In this document: positions 24,209 through 32,496 of the stretch, piece after piece
Position numbering within the stretch: position 1 is the first letter of the stretch
How the letters are laid out: the number at the start of each line of letters is the position of its first letter
Assembly: GCA_025808375.1 (NCBI GenBank)
Contig: CP061009.1
Span: forward strand, 2,666,001-2,730,000
Source of the DNA: Duncaniella muricolitica
GTDB lineage: Bacteria > Bacteroidota > Bacteroidia > Bacteroidales > Muribaculaceae
DNA length: 64,000 nt
Direction: 5' to 3'
Made by a program: the position numbers and the translations under genes
The notes under the pieces: generated by a model
Seen by the model: only the letters and a program-made list of their open reading frames with translations
Databases searched by the model: none
What the model was told of the DNA's origin: nothing

Positions 24209-25243
24209 TCATTTACCAAAGATAGCAAAAACTTTTCTACACATGGTCATGATCGCCCCCATCACACTATGCGAATCGTAGAGACCGAAATCGGCTGAAG
24301 TCTTGCGCATTGTCACGTCATACATGTTGCGAAAAAATTCGCGCAACTCCTCGCGGAAATTCGAAATCGACGATGTGCGCTGCTTCACATCGGGCTCGAG
24401 GGCATTGATTATGGCCTGAGCGAGAGTCTCGGGCAGAGCCGGAGGCAGTGTGTCGCGTATCGCCTCCTCCGTGATGGTGCGCGAGTCGGGAAGCGGACGT
24501 CCCGAAAGCACGTAGACCAGCGTGGCAGCCATGGCATAGACGTCGGTCTGGGGATAGAAGTGGTCAATTGCGCCATATTGCTCGGGCGGAGCATAGCCCT
24601 CCTCGCAGTTCATGGCCGGCAACACCCATTCCTGAAGGCCGTCTTCACTGAAATGCAGCGTGGAATACAGACTGAAAAGCACCGGGGTCAGTTCCTTGCC
24701 TGATCTGACCAACTTTATGTGGCCGGGGTGTATGTCGGTGTGCATCACATGGTGACGGTGGAGTGTGCGCACGGCATCGAATATCGGCGACAGGACCTGC
24801 CGGGCCTCCTCGACCGAGAGATGTCCGCCATGCGACTCCACATACTCACGCAATGTCTGGCCGTCGAGATATTCGACCACATAATAATATGTATTGTTTG
24901 CCGCAAAGGTCTCTATCACCCTTATCAGCCACGGTGAGTCGGCGGTCACCTTGGCACGCTCGCGGCTGGCTCTGGCAAATGCTTCCACACAACCGGCCAC
25001 TGTCGGGGCTATGTCGTCGGGGGTCTCGACAGTCATGCCGTCGGCCCCGCGGCAGGAGCAGCGAGCCATCATGTGCTCCCTGACCACCATAAACACCTCT
25101 CTGACATGCGAGCCGGTGCCTATCTTGACCACGGTCTTATAGGTGTAGCCCTGCCCGTCGCTTCGCAACAGGCTCACCACTTTGTAAGTATGTTTCTCGC
25201 CCCGGATGACTGTGCCGGGCGTAAGTGCTTTTTCAGGCATCAT
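24209..25243 (-). CDS. Serine/threonine kinase-like protein, probably a pseudokinase
   Basis: 344 residues. The kinase fold is recognisable: a Gly-loop-like SDGQGYTYKT (residues 28-37), a hinge VVEYLDGQTL, a catalytic loop H168-T-D170-I-H-P-G-H175, a YAPPEQYG motif and the following DVYAMAATLVYVLSG. Several ATP-site residues are altered. The VAIK lysine is replaced by R55 (VVREHM). The loop lysine and asparagine are both His (172, 175). DFG is replaced by FSL. This suggests a binding or scaffold role rather than phosphotransfer, though D170 remains. It ends a leftward cluster behind the antiporter gene, 23 bases away. Confidence 0.82.
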   Translation of the reverse strand: MMPEKALTPGTVIRGEKHTYKVVSLLRSDGQGYTYKTVVKIGTGSHVREVFMVVREHMMARCSCRGADGMTVETPDDIAPTVAGCVEAFARASRERAKVTADSPWLIRVIETFAANNTYYYVVEYLDGQTLREYVESHGGHLSVEEARQVLSPIFDAVRTLHRHHVMHTDIHPGHIKLVRSGKELTPVLFSLYSTLHFSEDGLQEWVLPAMNCEEGYAPPEQYGAIDHFYPQTDVYAMAATLVYVLSGRPLPDSRTITEEAIRDTLPPALPETLAQAIINALEPDVKQRTSSISNFREELREFFRNMYDVTMRKTSADFGLYDSHSVMGAIMTMCRKVFAIFGK

Positions 25244-25266
25244 GACGGTTGGGGAATTGAGAATTT

Positions 25267-27531
25267 TCAGACAGAAAGTGCTTTCAGACGGTTGACGTCA
25301 CCCACCAGCCACAACACATCGCCGGGAGCGAAGACCGTCGAGGCTTCGGGCTGTATATACTTGTCATCGCGCTGCACTGCCACAAGCAGCGACTCATAGT
25401 CCTCGCGTATACGCGACTTGGCAACAGTCTTGCCGGTCACGGGCGAATGGTCGGAGAGGCGCACGCTGGTAAGACGCACGTCGCTAACCTGAGGTGACTC
25501 GGTGTCATTATTGGCCTCGACGACAGGTATCAGCGACTGCAACTCCTCGTCACTGCCGATGACTCCGAGTATGTCGCCCGGAAAGATGCGGGCATCGGCT
25601 CCGGGCACCATTATGACGTTATTGCCACGCTGTATCGATGACACCGACACCCCGTAGCGCGAACGCAACCCCGAGTTTTTGAGCTGCTCGCCCACAAAGG
25701 GGCAGTCATATCCGACGGTCATATAGGCAAGATGCATGGTGGGAACGAGAGAATTTTTGGCTCCCGTCTTTCGCAGCTCGCGTTCATTGAGATTGTCAAT
25801 AAACCGGGTCTCGATTCGCGACAACCGCTCCTTGACGCTCTTGGAGAAAGTCATGAGCAGTATTATGAACAAAGCTACGCCCAGAGTCCAGCCCACAGCC
25901 ATAGAATAGATGGAACTGAGCAGATAGACCATGATAATCATGGCGATAAGCAGACGCACCACGGTCATGATAATCAGCGGCACGTCAAAACGCGCGTTGC
26001 ACTCGCGGAGACGCTTGCGCTCGGTGGTTTTGGATGCCGGATATGTAAGAGCCATGAGAAACGGAGCCATGGCCGCAAGCGAGACCACAGTGGCAAGCAG
26101 ACGACCCCATGAAGGAAACATCTCCACGGCAAACGGCACTATATAATGGAGCGTGATGACACACATTGCTATGAGCACTATTGAATAAAGCACCACCCTC
26201 CAGAGATAGCGTTTCAGCAGACTTGTCCACAACTCACGGACCACACTCTGCTCGGCCGTGGCACTCTCGGAATAACGGTCGATGAGAAAGTGGAGCCGAC
26301 GGGGAAGATGACGCTCCACAAAGTCATATGCCGGAGACGACATGCGTATAAAATAAGGTGTGGTAAATGTCGTGACTACCGACACAGCCACAACTATCGG
26401 ATAAATCTGAGGGTCAAGCACACCCAGCCCCATGCCGAGCGAGGCTATAATGAAGGCAAACTCGCCTATCTGCGTGAGCGAGAATCCGCTCTCGATGGCT
26501 ACTTTCAGAGTCTGGCCGGTGAGAAGCATACCGAATGTGCCGAAAAATATCATGCCGACTATCACCACTCCCGACAACACCAGTATCGGCAGCCAGTATT
26601 GAACGATAATCGACGGATTGACCATCATGCCTACCGAGATAAAAAACACCGAGCCGAAGAGGTCTTTGACCGGCATGGTCAGACGCTCGATGCGCTCGGC
26701 AAAACTCGTGCCGGCAAGTATTGAGCCCATGACAAAGGCCCCGAGCGCGAGCGAGAATCCACAAGCCACCGAGAAGACTGCCATGCCGAGACACAGGCCC
26801 ATCGAGACGATGAGCAACGTCTCGGAGTTGAGATATCTGCGCTGAGAGTTGAGCAGCGACGGCAACACAAAGACTCCGACCACAAACCAGATGATGAGGA
26901 AAAACGCCAGTTTGCTCACACTGTAGAGCATCTCTGTACCCTCCACACTGTTGTTGATGGCTATCGACGAAAGTATCACCATCATCAACACGGCAAAAAG
27001 GTCCTCGACAATGAGCACGGCAAACACAAGAGAGGCAAACTTGCGGTGGCGAAGATTGAGGTCGGTAAATGCTTTTATAATAATGGTGGTCGACGACATC
27101 GAGAGCATGCCGCCGAGAAAGAGACTGTTGATATTGGAGAATCCGAGCACATGCCCGACGGCAAATCCGGCCGTCATCATGCCGCACACGATAAACAGGG
27201 CCGTGACTACGGCCGAGCCGCCGGCATTGACCAGCTTGCGGAAACTGAACTCAAGACCGAGCGAAAAGAGCAGGACAATGATGCCTATCTGCGCCCAGAA
27301 GTCGATATTGGCCTCGGTGGTCACCGACGGAAGATAGGTAAAATGAGGGCTTGCGAGAAATCCGGCCACTATATATCCAAGCACCACCGGCTGTTTGAGC
27401 CACTTGAACAGCAGGGTTGTGACAGCCCCGAGGATGAGGATGAAGGCAAGGTCACTGATAAGACCTTCGACATTAAAAGCCTCGGCGACAGCCTGAACGT
27501 TAGCCAATATCATGTTAAGCATAGGTTTCAC
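25267..27531 (-). CDS. Monovalent cation:proton antiporter of the KefB/CPA2 type with two TrkA-C-like domains
   Basis: 754 residues. An N-terminal block of about 12 membrane segments (30-420) contains the CPA2-like pattern LLFSLGLEFSFRKL and FLGGMLSMSSTTIIIKAF. Two further membrane segments (about 460-560) follow, which is unusual. Two cytoplasmic TrkA-C-like domains come last (about 605-670 and 680-750), each with a VPGADARIFPGDILGVIGS-type pattern that senses nucleotide ligands. It exports K+ or Na+ in exchange for protons. It lies between the MgtC-like gene and the kinase-like gene and is probably cotranscribed with both. Confidence 0.88.
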   Translation of the reverse strand: MKPMLNMILANVQAVAEAFNVEGLISDLAFILILGAVTTLLFKWLKQPVVLGYIVAGFLASPHFTYLPSVTTEANIDFWAQIGIIVLLFSLGLEFSFRKLVNAGGSAVVTALFIVCGMMTAGFAVGHVLGFSNINSLFLGGMLSMSSTTIIIKAFTDLNLRHRKFASLVFAVLIVEDLFAVLMMVILSSIAINNSVEGTEMLYSVSKLAFFLIIWFVVGVFVLPSLLNSQRRYLNSETLLIVSMGLCLGMAVFSVACGFSLALGAFVMGSILAGTSFAERIERLTMPVKDLFGSVFFISVGMMVNPSIIVQYWLPILVLSGVVIVGMIFFGTFGMLLTGQTLKVAIESGFSLTQIGEFAFIIASLGMGLGVLDPQIYPIVVAVSVVTTFTTPYFIRMSSPAYDFVERHLPRRLHFLIDRYSESATAEQSVVRELWTSLLKRYLWRVVLYSIVLIAMCVITLHYIVPFAVEMFPSWGRLLATVVSLAAMAPFLMALTYPASKTTERKRLRECNARFDVPLIIMTVVRLLIAMIIMVYLLSSIYSMAVGWTLGVALFIILLMTFSKSVKERLSRIETRFIDNLNERELRKTGAKNSLVPTMHLAYMTVGYDCPFVGEQLKNSGLRSRYGVSVSSIQRGNNVIMVPGADARIFPGDILGVIGSDEELQSLIPVVEANNDTESPQVSDVRLTSVRLSDHSPVTGKTVAKSRIREDYESLLVAVQRDDKYIQPEASTVFAPGDVLWLVGDVNRLKALSV

Positions 27532-27592
27532 TAAAAAATTTTTTGTCGTCTCGACACAGCAATATACCTACCCTACAGTCTGTCTGTCCGGG

Positions 27593-28309
27593 CTATGAGA
27601 GGTCGGCCTGATTGGAGAGCGAGATAGTTATGGTGGGATACACATCGTGCAAAGCATCGAAGACGTCGATAAAGTCGCTGTGCTCGCGGATGAGTATCAA
27701 CAGATTGAGGCGCGTCACCTGCGTGTCGTAATCATACTCGACATAGACCTTGGAAAGATGTATGCCGAAACGGCCGAGCACCTCGCGGTAAGGAGCTATC
27801 GATTTGACTATACCCTTGACTTTGAGACGTATGGTGCGGGCCTCATTGCCCACATTGACGCGATGCTCGAGCTGCTCGAGCAGAGTGAGCACGATAAGTA
27901 CCAGCAGAGTGGCAACGACCGCGATGAGATAGAGACCACATCCGACCGCCATGCCTATCGTGGCTATGATCCATATGCCGGCGGCGGTGGTGAGTCCGCG
28001 CACCGAGCCTTTCATCTGGATAATGGTGCCGGCACCGAGAAAACCGATGCCCGAGAGCACCTGTGCGGCTATGCGCGAAGGGTCGCCGCGAAGCAGTCCC
28101 ACCGTCTCCTGACAGACGTATATCGACAACATCATGGCGATACACGCGCCCATCGATATGAGCGAAAAAGTGCGCAGTCCGGCCATCTGCCCCTTGCGCT
28201 TGCGCTCTATGCCTACAAGCGACCCGAGCACCAGACTAAGTACGATACGCACTATCGCCGTGGTCGAGGTGAGTTCAACCTCGTTGATGAGATGCCAGAA
28301 CTGCTGCAT
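27593..28309 (-). CDS. MgtC/SapB family membrane protein
   Basis: 238 residues. The N-terminal half holds four to five membrane segments with the MgtC signature: RIVLSLVLGSLVGIERKRKG, then GLRTFSLISMGACIAM and QVLSGIGFLGAGTIIQ. The C-terminal ~80 residues form an ACT-like cytoplasmic domain. MgtC-type proteins help cells cope with low magnesium or acid, by regulation of ATP synthase in the studied cases; for this branch the role is unproven. It starts one base after the stop of the coiled-coil gene and lies 61 bases before the antiporter gene, so an ion-homeostasis operon is likely. Confidence 0.9.
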   Translation of the reverse strand: MQQFWHLINEVELTSTTAIVRIVLSLVLGSLVGIERKRKGQMAGLRTFSLISMGACIAMMLSIYVCQETVGLLRGDPSRIAAQVLSGIGFLGAGTIIQMKGSVRGLTTAAGIWIIATIGMAVGCGLYLIAVVATLLVLIVLTLLEQLEHRVNVGNEARTIRLKVKGIVKSIAPYREVLGRFGIHLSKVYVEYDYDTQVTRLNLLILIREHSDFIDVFDALHDVYPTITISLSNQADLS

Positions 28310-28310
28310 A

Positions 28311-29222
28311 TTATTTCTTGAGAGTAAAGCGACGCGAGGTCAGACGATAGCCGTCGGTAAAGAGTTCGACGGTATACTCACCGGGGGTCAGTGTAGTGTT
28401 GACATCCCAGTAGATGGTGATGCCGGGTATCTCCTCGCCGGCATACTCGATGTTCTTGCGGGCCGAAGCGGGTACGCTCTTGCCCTCAAACTGGAACGAC
28501 GCACCGCCGCCGAGCAACTGTCCTTCGGGGCTTACGAGACGCATATAGATAGTCTTCTCGCCTACGGGTGTCGAGTTGTTCTGAGGTATTGTGAATTTCA
28601 CCATGAGCTGCTTGGCTTTGGTGACATTCTTCTCCACCTTGCCGTTTTTCTTGAGCGCGGTGAGCGATACTCCGGTGACGTTGAGCTTCTCGGCGAGAGT
28701 CATGCGCTCGCTCAGATTCTCGTTACGGCGAGTCTCCTCGATTACCCTCGAGCTGAGCTGCTCGTTGCGCGCCTTTATCTCTGAGTTCTCGGCCTTCAGA
28801 CCGGCATTCTCCTTGTTGAGCGAATCAATCTGGGCTATATAATGGCGGAGAAGGCCTTTGAGGGTCGAAATCTCGTTTTGCAGCTCCTTAATGCGGGCCT
28901 GCGACTTCACCTTCTCGTTTTTCAGCTCTTTCATAAGCTGCTCCACCTTGGTCTTGGCTGCGGTATATTTTGCAAGGATAGTATCGTTGGCCAGACGCTG
29001 GGCCTGGTTTTCATATTGCTGAAACTCGGAGTTGAGCAGGTCAAACTCGTTGGAGAGCTGCAACTGCTCGTTGTCGAGCTTTAGCTCCTCGTTCTGCAAC
29101 TGAGCCTGCTGCACCTGCGACTTCAGCGAAGCGACCTGTGTGACACCGAAACCTACCGCCAGCAGCAACAGTATCGCGAGAATGGCGGCGACAATCATCA
29201 GAGGTGATAACTTATTTTTCAT
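28311..29222 (-). CDS. Membrane-anchored coiled-coil protein, Bacteroidales family of unknown function
   Basis: 303 residues. One N-terminal membrane helix (about 8-28) is followed by a long coiled coil (about 30-185, heptads rich in Leu, Gln, Glu, Lys) and a C-terminal beta domain of about 110 residues (from KQLMVKFTIPQNNS to the end). Topology suggests the coil and beta domain lie in the periplasm. I know proteins of this shape from Bacteroidales but no function. It heads the leftward MgtC-antiporter-kinase cluster and has a strong promoter at 29303-29334, so it is probably part of the same envelope or ion response. Confidence 0.75.
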   Translation of the reverse strand: MKNKLSPLMIVAAILAILLLLAVGFGVTQVASLKSQVQQAQLQNEELKLDNEQLQLSNEFDLLNSEFQQYENQAQRLANDTILAKYTAAKTKVEQLMKELKNEKVKSQARIKELQNEISTLKGLLRHYIAQIDSLNKENAGLKAENSEIKARNEQLSSRVIEETRRNENLSERMTLAEKLNVTGVSLTALKKNGKVEKNVTKAKQLMVKFTIPQNNSTPVGEKTIYMRLVSPEGQLLGGGASFQFEGKSVPASARKNIEYAGEEIPGITIYWDVNTTLTPGEYTVELFTDGYRLTSRRFTLKK

Positions 29223-29302
29223 TTCTATGATTACGTGAGTTTAATTCGTAGATTTGTCCGTTGATTACTGCACAAATAAGTGCCTGAATAAAAATATAGG
29301 TG

Positions 29303-29334
29303 CAAAATTACTAAACGTACGCGTATCTCGCAAA
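29303..29334 (-). promoter_or_regulatory. Promoter of the coiled-coil/MgtC/antiporter cluster
   Basis: On the - strand: TTTG (29331-29334), an exact 20-base spacer, then TAATTTTG (29303-29310). It is a full consensus match, divergent from the TamL promoter. Confidence 0.75.
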
Positions 29335-29350
29335 TTTTTATCCCTTACGA

Positions 29351-29382
29351 TTTGTGAATTTGACGCGGGAGGAGTACCTTTG
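29351..29382 (+). promoter_or_regulatory. Promoter of the TamL-like gene
   Basis: TTTG (29351-29354), a 20-base spacer and TACCTTTG (29375-29382), a full consensus match. The ATG follows only eight bases later, so the mRNA would have almost no leader. Confidence 0.7.
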
Positions 29383-29390
29383 TATCAGCA

Positions 29391-31736
29391 ATGAGAGAAT
29401 GGCTACATAAAGTGGCTCTACAAGCCGTAGCTGTTGCATCGCTGATGATGACCGGATGCAGCGCGACGCGCCATGTGCCGGAGGGAAATCTCCTGCTCGA
29501 CAATGTAGAGATTGATGTGGAGGGCGACAAGGACGTGTCGTCTTCCGAGTTATACAATTACCTGCGCCAGACCCCCAACCACCGTGTGCTCGGATTCTGG
29601 AAACTGCAGCTCGGCACCTATAATCTCTCGGGCAACGACACCACCAAATGGTATAACCGCTGGGTGCGCCGCATGGGTCAGCCCCCTGTGCTCTATCAGC
29701 AGACACTAACCGACGCCTCGGCGCGCCAACTGCAACTGGCGATGATCAACCGCGGGTATCTCGGCGCGCAGGTGGAGGTGGACACGATGATGAGGCCCGA
29801 CAAGAAAAAAATCGACGTAAACTACAGGATAGTCACAGGCGAGCCCCATCGCATCTCGGCCATCAACTATGAGATACCCGACACGTCGGTGGCACAGGTC
29901 ATAATGTCCGACTCGGCACGCTTCACGGTCAGAAAAGGAGACAAGTTTGACCGCGACAACCTTGACGCGGAGCGCACTCTCATCACCCGCCGTCTGCGCG
30001 ACCACGGCTACTATGCGTTCAACAAAGACTACATAACCTATTACGCCGACACGGCCGAGATGTCACACGACGTCATCCTCACCATGACAGTCAAGCCGCC
30101 GCAGCGACCGGCCGGAGCCGACACCAGGGCCGACTCGCTCGCAATTCACTCGCTCTACCGCATAGGCCGTGTGATATTCATCACCGACATCGACCGCACA
30201 CGTACCGAACTCGACACCGTACATTATAAAAATGTAGAGATACTCTACGGCCCCGACCGTTATCTCACTCCGGGTACTCTTGAGGAAAAATGTTTTCTCG
30301 TGCCGGGACAGCTTTACAATACCCACAGTGTAGACCGTACATATGAGTCACTCGCACGTCTGGGCATACTCAAGTCAATCAACATAGAACTGGTGCCCGA
30401 GGTAGCCACGGCCGACACCACTGCCACTGCCGACCGGCTGCTCGACGTATACATATTGCTGTCGCGTAACAAGAAACAGTCAATCACCCTCGATGTCGAG
30501 GGCACCAACTCGGAGGGCGATCTCGGATTTGGTGTCGGAGCCACCTATCAGCACCGCAATCTGGCCCGCGGCTCACAGCTCTTCACTGCCCGTCTACGCA
30601 TGAACTACGAGAGCCTGTCGGGCTCGTTCAACGGACTCATCAACGACCGCTACACCGAATATGCCGGTGAGGTCGGCATCACATTCCCGCGCTTTGAATT
30701 TCCCTTCGCGCCGCTGAGCATGCGCCAGCGTTTCAACGTGACCTCCGAACTGGCCATATCGGGCAACTATCAGGAGCGACCCGAGTACACACGCATCATC
30801 TCGGGCGCGGCGTGGAAATACAAGTGGGTCAACCGCACCAACACACGGCGTCACGAGTTTGACCTCATTGACATCAACTATGTCTACCTGCCTGAGCGCA
30901 CCAACGATTTTCTCGACGCCATCGCGCCCGACAATCCCCTGCTCCGCTACAGCTATGAAGACCACTTCATCATGAGCATGGGTTACCGATATTACAACTC
31001 CAATAAGCGCATACCCTCGGCCGTCGGACGCACACGCGGCATACAGCCTATGGTCTACACCATACGTGCCTCGGCCGAGACAGCCGGCAACCTGCTCTAT
31101 ATCGGCTCGCGGATTCTCGCTCACCGTCCCGACGACGGAGTTTATGAGGTGTTCAACACACGCTTCTCGCAATATGTAAAGGGCGAGGTCGACTATGCAC
31201 TCACACTCAACTTCGACCACCGCCACTCGCTTGCATTCCACGTGGGCGCAGGCATCGGATTTCCCTACGGCAACTCACGCGTGCTCCCGTTTGAGAAACG
31301 CTTTTATGCCGGCGGAGCCAACGGAGTGCGCGGATGGGGCGTGCGTACACTCGGTCCGGGCAGTTACAACTCCCATAACTCCGTGACCTACTTCATGAAC
31401 CAATGCGGCGACATCCGGTTTGACATGAGCGTGGAATACAGGGCCAAACTCTTCTGGGTGCTCGAAGGGGGCGCGTTTATCGACGCCGGCAACATCTGGA
31501 CCATCCACAACTACGAAAACCAGCCCGGAGGCATGTTTCACTTCGACACCTTCTGGAAACAGATAGCATGGTCATACGGTATAGGTCTGCGCATGGACTT
31601 CAATTACTTCCTGCTGCGTCTCGACCTCGGCATCAAAGCCTACAACCCGGCCGAGGGACAGGAACGCTGGCCACTGCTCCACTTCGACTGGCACCGCAAC
31701 ACAGCCGTACACTTCTCGGTGGGCTATCCTTTCTGA
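29391..31736 (+). CDS. BamA/TamA-family outer-membrane lipoprotein (TamL-like)
   Basis: 781 residues. Unlike classical BamA it begins with a lipoprotein signal: a hydrophobic stretch ending SLMMTGC, C23 as lipidated residue. POTRA-like domains (about 40-380) precede a C-terminal 16-strand Omp85 barrel, with the conserved RGFFAGG-like turn appearing as KRFYAGGANGVRGWGVRTLG and a terminal aromatic strand (VHFSVGYPF). TamL proteins are the Bacteroidetes form of TamA and work with a TamB partner in envelope assembly; no tamB gene is next to it here. Start: the ATG directly after the promoter, required by the signal peptide. The HAD gene follows 26 bases later. Confidence 0.87.
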   Translation: MREWLHKVALQAVAVASLMMTGCSATRHVPEGNLLLDNVEIDVEGDKDVSSSELYNYLRQTPNHRVLGFWKLQLGTYNLSGNDTTKWYNRWVRRMGQPPVLYQQTLTDASARQLQLAMINRGYLGAQVEVDTMMRPDKKKIDVNYRIVTGEPHRISAINYEIPDTSVAQVIMSDSARFTVRKGDKFDRDNLDAERTLITRRLRDHGYYAFNKDYITYYADTAEMSHDVILTMTVKPPQRPAGADTRADSLAIHSLYRIGRVIFITDIDRTRTELDTVHYKNVEILYGPDRYLTPGTLEEKCFLVPGQLYNTHSVDRTYESLARLGILKSINIELVPEVATADTTATADRLLDVYILLSRNKKQSITLDVEGTNSEGDLGFGVGATYQHRNLARGSQLFTARLRMNYESLSGSFNGLINDRYTEYAGEVGITFPRFEFPFAPLSMRQRFNVTSELAISGNYQERPEYTRIISGAAWKYKWVNRTNTRRHEFDLIDINYVYLPERTNDFLDAIAPDNPLLRYSYEDHFIMSMGYRYYNSNKRIPSAVGRTRGIQPMVYTIRASAETAGNLLYIGSRILAHRPDDGVYEVFNTRFSQYVKGEVDYALTLNFDHRHSLAFHVGAGIGFPYGNSRVLPFEKRFYAGGANGVRGWGVRTLGPGSYNSHNSVTYFMNQCGDIRFDMSVEYRAKLFWVLEGGAFIDAGNIWTIHNYENQPGGMFHFDTFWKQIAWSYGIGLRMDFNYFLLRLDLGIKAYNPAEGQERWPLLHFDWHRNTAVHFSVGYPF

Positions 31737-31762
31737 CACAACCACAGCAAAAACCAAGCATC

Positions 31763-32437
31763 ATGAAACGACTCGTAATATTTGACCTCGACGGCACACT
31801 CCTCAACACCATCTCCGACCTCGGCTCAGCCACCAACCACGCGCTCAGAGAGAGCGGGTATCCCGAGCACAGTCTCGCGTCCTACCCGATGTTTGTGGGC
31901 AACGGCGTGACCAGACTTATAGAGCGAGCACTGCCCGAAGATGTGCGCACACCCGAAATTATCGAGGCCATGCGTGAGAAATTCCGCGAGTATTACGACG
32001 AGCATATGGCCGACGCGACCGAACCATATCCCGGCATACGGCAACTGCTCCACACACTCGTCGACATGGACGTGAAAGTAGCCGTAGCTTCCAACAAATA
32101 TCAGCAGGCCGTAGAGATGCTTATAGCCCGTTTCTTCCCCGACATCCCCTGGAGTGCGGTCGAGGGACAGAAGGAAGGAGTGCCCGTAAAGCCCGACCCC
32201 TCGATAGTGTTTGAGATACTCGGCAAAGTGCCGACCCGCAAGTCGAAAGTGCTCTACGTAGGCGACTCGGGCGTGGATATGGAGACGGCCCGACGCGCAT
32301 GTGTCGACTCATGCGGAGTCACATGGGGATTCCGCCCAGTCAAAGAACTGCGCGAGACCTATGCCGACAATATCGTCAACACACCCGACGAAATCATCAC
32401 CATCGTGCGTCGGCCCGGCCTCGAGCTTGATGTGTGA
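31763..32437 (+). CDS. HAD-family phosphatase (phosphoglycolate phosphatase-like)
   Basis: 224 residues from the ATG at 31763; a longer in-frame extension into the previous gene is rejected. Motif I is DLDGTLLNT at residues 8-16, a four-helix cap domain (about 18-90) gives the Gph type, motif II is in VAVASNK, and motif IV is in VLYVGDSGVDMETA. It probably removes phosphate from 2-phosphoglycolate or a similar small phosphate ester in the cytoplasm. It lies 26 bases after the TamL-like gene and 59 before the sensor-kinase-like gene, so cotranscription is likely though functional linkage is not evident. Confidence 0.87.
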   Translation: MKRLVIFDLDGTLLNTISDLGSATNHALRESGYPEHSLASYPMFVGNGVTRLIERALPEDVRTPEIIEAMREKFREYYDEHMADATEPYPGIRQLLHTLVDMDVKVAVASNKYQQAVEMLIARFFPDIPWSAVEGQKEGVPVKPDPSIVFEILGKVPTRKSKVLYVGDSGVDMETARRACVDSCGVTWGFRPVKELRETYADNIVNTPDEIITIVRRPGLELDV

Positions 32438-32496
32438 GGCTTTCGCATCCAATTCATAACACAACAGACCTGACAACACATAATCCCGGCAATCCG

